DNA from: Glomus cerebriforme
Taxonomy: Eukaryota; Glomeromycota; Glomeromycetes; Glomerales; Glomeraceae
Reading direction: 5' to 3'
NCBI GenBank assembly: GCA_003550305.1
Contig: QKYT01000906.1
Coordinates: forward strand, 1 to 26,105
Length of the DNA: 26,105 nt
Part shown: in pieces, positions 21,066 to 26,105 of the stretch
How the letters are laid out: each line of letters starts with the position of its first letter
Numbering within the stretch: the stretch's first letter is position 1
The notes under the pieces: generated by a model
Told to the model about the DNA's origin: nothing
The model's database searches: none
The model's input: the letters and a program-made list of their open reading frames with translations, nothing else
Translations under genes and position numbers: made by a program

Positions 21066-21630
21066 ATTTAAACCCTTTGTATATGAAATAACTTCCATTG
21101 TAACAATCGTTGACGTATTATTTGGTGGAGAGCTACTTGAGAGATTGACTACAGGACTAGTGGTGTAAGAAGTTTTGACACTAGTTCCAGTTGGGACACT
21201 ACCTATTGGGGACATAGCAGTAGTAGGGGCATACCGGCACTACCTGCTAGGGACATAGCAGAAGAGTACCGCTCATACCACCTTTATAATGGCCGGGAAC
21301 ACCACAGTAGAACCATATCTTACTAGCAGATTTCTAGCAGATTTATAAATGTATTGGGAGCTGTGAAAGCACCATTAGAAGCATCGGTTTTATGATTTAA
21401 TGTAGTCAGCTTTGGTATCGGATTCAATGACACTTGTTAACCACTAACCCAAGTAAAGACGATCTAAAATTTTTATTTGAACCATAAATTAGTTTCTATT
21501 TTATTTTTATTTTTTAACGAATGAAGAAAAAAGATTTCTATACATACATTATCACCACGTGCGGCCATTACAGTTTACGGGTAGAATATATTTTCTCCGG
21601 CTGAGCCACCAGGGGACGAGTATTCTTCAT
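21066..21630 (-). pseudogene. Cupredoxin copy B: dead copy
   Basis: Starts MKN at 21630, but most of the signal peptide is deleted: the sequence jumps to the text matching GENVF of copy D, and a TAA follows in frame where copies C and D read on. Exon 2 begins at 21462 after a conserved splice site with IVFTWVSG, then an immediate TAA. Several indels follow, the conserved Cys of the disulfide is changed to Tyr (TAC), and the GHC motif becomes GH-Y. The stalk region is scrambled. Homology runs to about 21066. It is clearly non-functional as a cupredoxin. Confidence 0.88.
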
Positions 21631-21746
21631 TTTTATTAATTGAAGAGAAAGAATTTTTATTTAGTCTTATTAATATATTTTCTTTGACTTTATAAAACAA
21701 ATATTGACATTTTGTCAACAATGGAATTATATTTGTAAGTTGTAAC

Positions 21747-21761
21747 AAATCACAACAGAAA
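21747..21761 (-). promoter_or_regulatory. Conserved upstream box, copy B
   Basis: The same 15-mer as upstream of copy A (aaatcacaacagaaa on the plus strand), 117 bp before the copy B start. Confidence 0.5.
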
Positions 21762-21779
21762 AAAAATATATCTTTAAGA

Positions 21780-22125
21780 TACTTGGTATCTTTATTTATT
21801 TACTAAATTCAACACTAATTCAACTACGGAAAATCTAAATTCAGGAAGATATAAGGGAGTTGATGATTTCAATCACTTCCGCTTTAAAAAACATATAATT
21901 TTTATAAAAATTGATTGACTTTTACTAAAAATAACTTTATAACGAACGAATATTCTAACATATAAAAATGTTAAATGTAAAGTGTGAATACTAAGATAAA
22001 AGAAAAATAGTTAATAAAAAGAAGATAATAACTAAATAATAATAATAAAATTAATTGTACTAACCTAATTAATATCTAACAACTAAGTTTTATATAAACT
22101 TACAACTGGTATGTTAAGGCTTATA
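21780..22125. repeat. Duplicated upstream flank shared by copies B and C (unit 1)
   Basis: Matches 22940-23448. Shared phrases are 'ttcaatcacttcc' (21869 / 23083), 'tataacgaa' plus 'gaatat', 'agtgtgaatactaagataaa' against 'agtgtaaacactaagataaa', and at the far end 'tataaacttacaactggtatgttaa' against 'tataaaacttgcaatctgttatgttaa'. The last match ends next to the copy C stop codon and marks a duplication border. Confidence 0.72.
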
Positions 22126-22132
22126 CAAAATT

Positions 22133-22806
22133 TTATAGCACTGCTGGGGGCATAGCACCACCAGCGGGGACACCACCTGCTGGGGGCATAGCACCACCAG
22201 CGGGGGCACCACCTGCTGCTGGGGGCATAGCACCACCAGCGGGGGCACCACCTGCTGCTGGGGGCATAGCACCACCAGCAGGGGCACCACCTGCTGCTGG
22301 GGGCATAGCACCACCGGCTGGAGCACCACCAGCGGGAGCAGTACCGTCAGCAATGATAAGAGTACCGTACATACCACCTGCACAATGGCCGGGAACACCA
22401 CAGTAGAACCATGTCTTACCAGCAGCTTTAGCTGGGACTGTAAATTGTTTTGGAGCAGCGAATGCACCACCAGAAGCGAAGGCATCGGGTTTGGCTGATT
22501 TTACGCAGGCAGCTTCGGCATCGGATTCAATGACACTGTGAATACCACTAACCCAATTGAAGATGACCTATAAAATTTTTATTTTAAATCATAATTAATA
22601 TTAATATCTTTTTTTTTAATAAAAATAAGAAACAAAATTTTGAAAAGAATTTCTATACATACGTTATCACCAACATTGGCCATTACGGTAGCTGGTTCGA
22701 ATACATTTGCTCCAATTACATTACCGACATTAACAGTAACATCAGCAGTATGAGAAATGGTAACGAGACCGGCGAGAAGTAGAAAGATAGCAAGAGTTTC
22801 CTTCAT
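22133..22806 (-). CDS. Secreted cupredoxin copy C with C-terminal 13-residue repeats
   Basis: Exon 1 is 22806-22663 (48 codons). The intron runs GTATGT...TATAG, and exon 2 is 22567-22133, giving 192 aa. Residues 1-20 form a signal peptide (MKETLAIFLLLAGLVTISHT). The cupredoxin domain carries type I copper ligands His58 (SGIHS), Cys104 (WFYC), His109 (GHC) and Met114 (GGM), plus a likely disulfide Cys69-Cys110. After GTLII the protein continues as about five units of AGGAPAGGAMPPA and ends VL-stop. The Ser/Thr stalk and membrane helix of copy D are absent, so this form should be freely secreted or held in the wall. It presumably binds copper outside the cell. The abrupt end beside a duplicated flank suggests truncation during duplication. 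Confidence 0.87.
22142..22333 (-). repeat. 39-bp coding minisatellite, five units
   Basis: Four 39-nt units and one 36-nt unit encode AGGAPAGGAMPPA with one Ala-to-Val change and one deleted Ala. The region is far more GC-rich than its surroundings. All three frames stay open because of the repeat, so overlapping long frames here are artefacts. Confidence 0.92.
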
Positions 22807-22927
22807 TTTTAATTAATTGAAGAGAAAGAATTTTTTATTTTCTTTAAATTTAATCATATTAATATCTGATATATATATATATATTTGACTGTTGTGTAAT
22901 GCTAGTAATGATACAAAAAGCTTTAAT
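22807..22927 (-). promoter_or_regulatory. 5' region of cupredoxin copy C
   Basis: This holds the conserved 5'UTR-like phrase next to the ATG (TTCTTTCTCTTCAATTAATTAAAA on the coding strand, in parts) and a (TA)n tract at ~22869-22885, about 65-75 bp from the ATG. The tract is a possible TATA region. Confidence 0.4.
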
Positions 22928-22940
22928 AAATCACGACAAA
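22928..22940 (-). promoter_or_regulatory. Conserved upstream box, copy C
   Basis: A variant of the box (AAATCACGACAAA on the plus strand), 122 bp before the start. This is the most diverged of the four. Confidence 0.42.
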
Positions 22941-23448
22941 AAAAAAATAACTTTCTATTTTAAAATTCCGGATTGAGCTTATTAAGGAAATAAGTATTAT
23001 TTGTATCTTTATATATGTTTATTTAAATACGGAAAAATGGGAAATTCAGATAAGATCATCTGTGGGATACGGAAGTTGATTCAATCACTTCCATTTTTAA
23101 ACTTATTTGAAGCTATTTTTATAGAAATTGGCTGATTTTTGGAAGGTTTTACTAGAAACAATTCTATAACGAATGAATATGCTGATATCTAATAATGAAA
23201 GTGTAAACACTAAGATAAATAAAACGACAAGAGAGGTAGTCATAAATTGCATCTCAGGTTTTGCCTTTGTTTTTTTGTAAAAAAATAAAATAAAATAGCT
23301 GTAAATATAAAGGTAATGATAATACTTAATAAATAATAATATTATTATTTAATTGTTACAAAATAAAAATTATTATAACTAGTTTTAAATTTTCGATCGC
23401 AAAAAATTGTTTTCATATAAAACTTGCAATCTGTTATGTTAAATTTGA
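22941..23448. repeat. Duplicated upstream flank shared by copies B and C (unit 2)
   Basis: Partner of 21780-22125. It carries extra sequence (about 23230-23400) that unit 1 lacks, so one copy suffered a deletion or the other an insertion. No gene. Confidence 0.7.
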
Positions 23449-24729
23449 AAAAGGATTATTCAAAATTTTCATGTGTTGAAAAAGTTACTATTTGAGATGG
23501 CAAGTTTTAGTACTAAAGTTTACTATAAAATTACTATTATAAATTTTTTCAATCCAGTTCGATCAGTTTTCAGTCCTAAAAGATCGGCCGTCTTTAGCCA
23601 TGGAAGGACCAGTCTTTTACATTGGTCTTAAATCAGTCTTAAATCGGTCATAGACCGGTTTAAGACCTATTTTGATAAGGACCGATTAAGACCAATACAA
23701 AAGGCTGGTCTTGGATATAATTTATTAGTGATCGTCGTTAATTTTCGTACCGAAGACCGTTTTTTTTATCAGCAACTGATATACTGTAACAACATTTATC
23801 ACAATAATCATATTGATTATTGGATTCTTCACAGGAATTAAACTCCATTTGTAGTTATTATCAACTTTTTCTCATCACTTTCATAATCATTAGAGCACAC
23901 ATTTTATAGATAATCAATAGGAAACGGAAATGTCCGAACAAATTTGCATAACATATTTTCTATTCATAACCATTCTTTGAAAGTGAAAATGATCCGAAAA
24001 GGATATTTCTAAGAACACAGAGTCAGGAAACTTCAATGCTATTTCTGGCTCTTATGTACAGTAATAGGTTAATAAAGATTTGCATGCGTAAGCGTCTAAT
24101 ATATACAGTAGATGGAATCAGAATAAGTTTTTTCCTAATATAATTATCAAATTCTATTAGGATTGCATTTGTGGGTCCTAATTATCTTCAAACACAATTT
24201 TTCGTACAATTCCCATAGAATCGGTCTTGCTTCTACCCCTAAACATAACACTCTTTGTTCGTTTATGTGAATATATTAATGATGATGAAGGATTAATTAT
24301 TTCCATTTATCACGCAAATCGCGTCATACTACTGTATATATGGCATGCCATTTGATTTCCCAAAAGTATAAATTTCAAATTTGCTTTATATTTATTACGT
24401 ATTATATAATTACAGATATATTATTATTGATTTCTATATACAATAAAAGTACAAAACATATTAAAAATTTTTACCATATAGACAAAGATTTATATGAAAA
24501 TTTGTATGGCGCAGTAACAATTGTTTTTACTGTTGTCAACTTTATATATCTAGGTAGGATCAGAACATTATTATTATGATACCTACTTACCTACTTCGAT
24601 TCTAAAAGAAATAATATTTGGAAATTTGCCTTTTTTTCCATCAAACTATTATTTGTTATTTCATCTTTGAATGTAAAAAAAAATAGATCATTTCATCAGC
24701 TGATTAATGTTACTTTTTTATTTCTTGTC
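23449..24729. repeat. Duplicated flank, copy D (downstream of cupredoxin D)
   Basis: Collinear with the copy A flank, and partly with copy B (see those entries). A palindromic insert at 23584-23763, absent from copy A, interrupts it. An 80-codon plus-strand frame at 24340-24579 looks hydrophobic, but the matching region beside copy A is full of stops, so I do not call it a gene. Confidence 0.72.
23584..23763. repeat. Nested palindromic (foldback/MITE-like) insert rich in GGTCTTAA
   Basis: The outer arms are CGGCCGTCTTTAGCC (23585) against ACGGTCTTCGGTAC on the reverse strand (about 23749-23762). The main arms 23605-23633 and 23687-23711 share ACCAG-CTTTT--ATTGGTCTTAA. The inner palindrome is CTTAAATCGGTC-ATA-GACCGGTTTAAG around 23637-23663. 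There are no coding frames. It lies inside the copy D flank and is missing from the copy A and B flanks, so it arrived after the duplication or was lost there. Confidence 0.72.
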
Positions 24730-25589
24730 TTACAACTTGAATAATATAATTCGTAAATCATTATTTTCAATAATTGGAATCGCCTCTTGTCCATGACTGT
24801 AAACTCTTGTATCATTATGAATTGGATTTTCAGGTATTTTTCTGGGATTATCATTATTTCTATTTTCATCTGGTATTTGTATTATTTTTTTATTTTTATT
24901 TTTATTTTTAATCCTTTTGTATATAAAATAACCTCCTATTGTTAATATGCTACCACCAGCCATTGCTCCTATTATTGCGCCAATTAACATTGACGTATTG
25001 TTTGATGCTGAGCTACTACTAGTTGTGGTTACACTTGAAGAAGTGTCGGTGGGAGAGGTGGTACTGGGCGTAATTCCTTTTCCTTTGCCAACTGGGGCAT
25101 CACCTTCTGGTACTGGTGGTGCACCTGCTGGACCACCTGCACCTGTAATGATAAGAGTACCGTACATACCACTTGCACAATGGCCGGGAACACCACAGTA
25201 GAACCATGTTTTACCAACAGTTTTAGCTGGAATTGTAAATATATTGGGAGCTACGAAAGCACCGTCAGAAGTGAAAGCATCGGGTTTTATTGATTTGATG
25301 CAGGCAGCTTTTGCATCGGATTCAATGACACTGTGTTTACCGCTTTGCCAAGTAAAGACGATCTATAAAGTTTTTATTTAAACTATAAATTAATTTTTAA
25401 ATTACTCTTTCAAAAGCGAGGAAACAAAAAGATTTTTATACACACGTTATCACCAGGTGCGGCCATTACAATTTGTGGGATGAAAACATTTTCTCCAGCT
25501 GGACCACCAACCTTAACATTAACATCAGCTGCATGAGCAATGGTAACGAGACCAACGAAAAGTAAAGAGATAGCAAGAGTTTTCTTCAT
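24730..25589 (-). CDS. Secreted, membrane-anchored cupredoxin copy D
   Basis: Exon 1 is 25589-25446 (48 codons) and exon 2 is 25362-24730 (210 codons plus stop), giving 258 aa. The intron donor is GTGTGT. The signal peptide covers residues 1-20 (MKKTLAISLLFVGLVTIAHA). The plastocyanin-like domain (~22-121) has ligands His58 (GKHS), Cys104, His109 and Met114 in WFYCGVPGHCASGM, and a Cys69/Cys110 pair for a disulfide. A Pro/Gly hinge follows, then a Ser/Thr-rich stalk (~145-172, probably O-glycosylated, with NNTS), one membrane helix (~173-196, IGAIIGAMAGGSILTIGGYFIY) and a Lys/Asn-rich cytosolic tail. It is thus a type I plasma-membrane protein displaying a blue-copper domain outside the cell. 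A role in copper binding or electron transfer is inferred. This is the only copy with full architecture. Confidence 0.9.
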
Positions 25590-25725
25590 TTTGATTAGTT
25601 TTTTTTTAAAAAATTTATTGAAGAAAAAGAATTTTATTTTCTTTTCAGGAAAAACGAATTAATATTCAACTGCAATGTAAATGCCTATGAAACAAATACT
25701 GACCCTTTTTTAATATTTATTATTT

Positions 25726-25740
25726 ATAACACAACAGAAA
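25726..25740 (-). promoter_or_regulatory. Conserved upstream box, copy D
   Basis: ATAACACAACAGAAA on the plus strand, 137 bp before the copy D start. It shares ACAACAGAAA with copies A and B. Confidence 0.48.
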
Positions 25741-25810
25741 AAAAAAAGTCTATTTTTAGTAATCAGGAAGATTAAATGTAACACTTAAGGGTTTAAATTC
25801 CGGCTACCCA

Positions 25811-25914
25811 TCAAAAAATGTCACGTTGGCCTGCATTAAGTGTGGCGCACAGCCATATGCATGATTATGCATGTTGCCGATCTTTAATTCTGGCCATTTC
25901 GTGACATTTTTATC
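25811..25914. repeat. Palindromic MITE-like element (AAAAATGTCACG ends)
   Basis: The left arm TCAAAAAATGTCACGTTGGCC (25811-25831 in part) pairs with the reverse complement of the right arm, GATAAAAATGTCACGAAATGGCC (25893-25914). Pairing continues over GCATTAA/GAATTAA, and TGCAT motifs sit in the centre. It lies ~220 bp upstream of the copy D start. Confidence 0.72.
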
Positions 25915-26105
25915 AACCAAAATTCTCGGACTGATTGATTAACAAATTAATTTTTTTTTTTTTAAAAAAAAAGGAAAAAAATAAATAAATAAAATTAATA
26001 CAATCTAAACAACAATTATTATAAATTTAAAATCATTTCATCTTCACATAATCAAATAAATTTTTAGTTATTTCATTCACAAAATTACGTGATCACTACA
26101 AATAA

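Larger units (their letters stand above)
25590..26105. other. Upstream region of copy D and window edge
   Basis: A poly-A/T tract precedes the ATG, and the conserved box lies at 25726-25740. A palindrome occupies 25811-25914. From 25930 the sequence is A/T-rich with no supported frame up to the edge. Confidence 0.55.

Noticed and set aside
22142..22333. CRISPR-like array of regular repeats
   Set aside because: The units are contiguous in-frame coding repeats without spacers, in a eukaryotic gene.
22114..22485. 123-codon frame rich in VVLCPQQQ
   Set aside because: Alternative frame of the 39-bp minisatellite. The cupredoxin frame with signal peptide and copper ligands is the real one.
24340..24579. 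79-residue hydrophobic plus-strand ORF, membrane-protein-like
   Set aside because: The duplicated sequence beside copy A is full of stops and frameshifts relative to it, so there is no sign of coding constraint.

Overview
The window reads as nuclear DNA of an AT-rich filamentous fungus. A Glomeromycotan such as Rhizophagus is the best fit, by inference. The genes have short GT-AG introns (41 to about 92 nt where I could place them), and there is an intron-containing eukaryotic tRNA-Ile(UAU). Spacers are long and AT-rich with many foldback and MITE-like relics, and one decayed member of what looks like a lineage-expanded gene family is present. There is no operon structure, CRISPR array or bacterial signal.

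Layout. 1-3286 is mostly non-coding, with one doubtful Cys-rich ORF. 3287-5320 (+) encodes a 677-aa disordered, basic protein carrying three near-identical 41-residue repeats. 5321-6621 is a spacer with two imperfect palindromes. 6622-7593 (-) is a five-exon FAR-17a/AIG1-type membrane hydrolase. 7930-8972 (-) is a two-exon SAM methyltransferase with an N-myristoylation-like N-terminus. 9680-10099 (-) is an ArsC/YffB-like thioredoxin-fold protein. A ~1.03-kb non-autonomous DNA transposon with long inverted ends and an 8-9 bp target duplication lies at 10221-11255, between the ArsC-like gene and the tRNA gene (11336-11430). 11993-14382 (-) is a four-exon type II membrane protein whose lumenal domain resembles GT37-type fucosyltransferases. 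15107-16878 (+) is a broken multi-exon gene of unrecognised function.

The last ~9 kb (about 17.2-25.7 kb) is a local array of four copies of one secreted cupredoxin (plastocyanin-like) gene, all on the minus strand, together with duplicated flanks. From right to left: copy D is intact, with signal peptide, type I copper site, Ser/Thr stalk and membrane anchor. Copy C is intact but ends in five 13-residue Ala/Gly/Pro repeats instead of stalk plus anchor. Copy B is dead. Copy A has two frameshifts in exon 1, has lost one copper ligand (His to Gln) and is truncated before the anchor. All four keep a short similar box about 117-140 bp upstream of the start codon. This array is the most interesting feature: one ancestral gene with divergent fates side by side.

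Gene models were spliced by eye from frame continuity and GT-AG sites. Exon borders should be treated as proposals.
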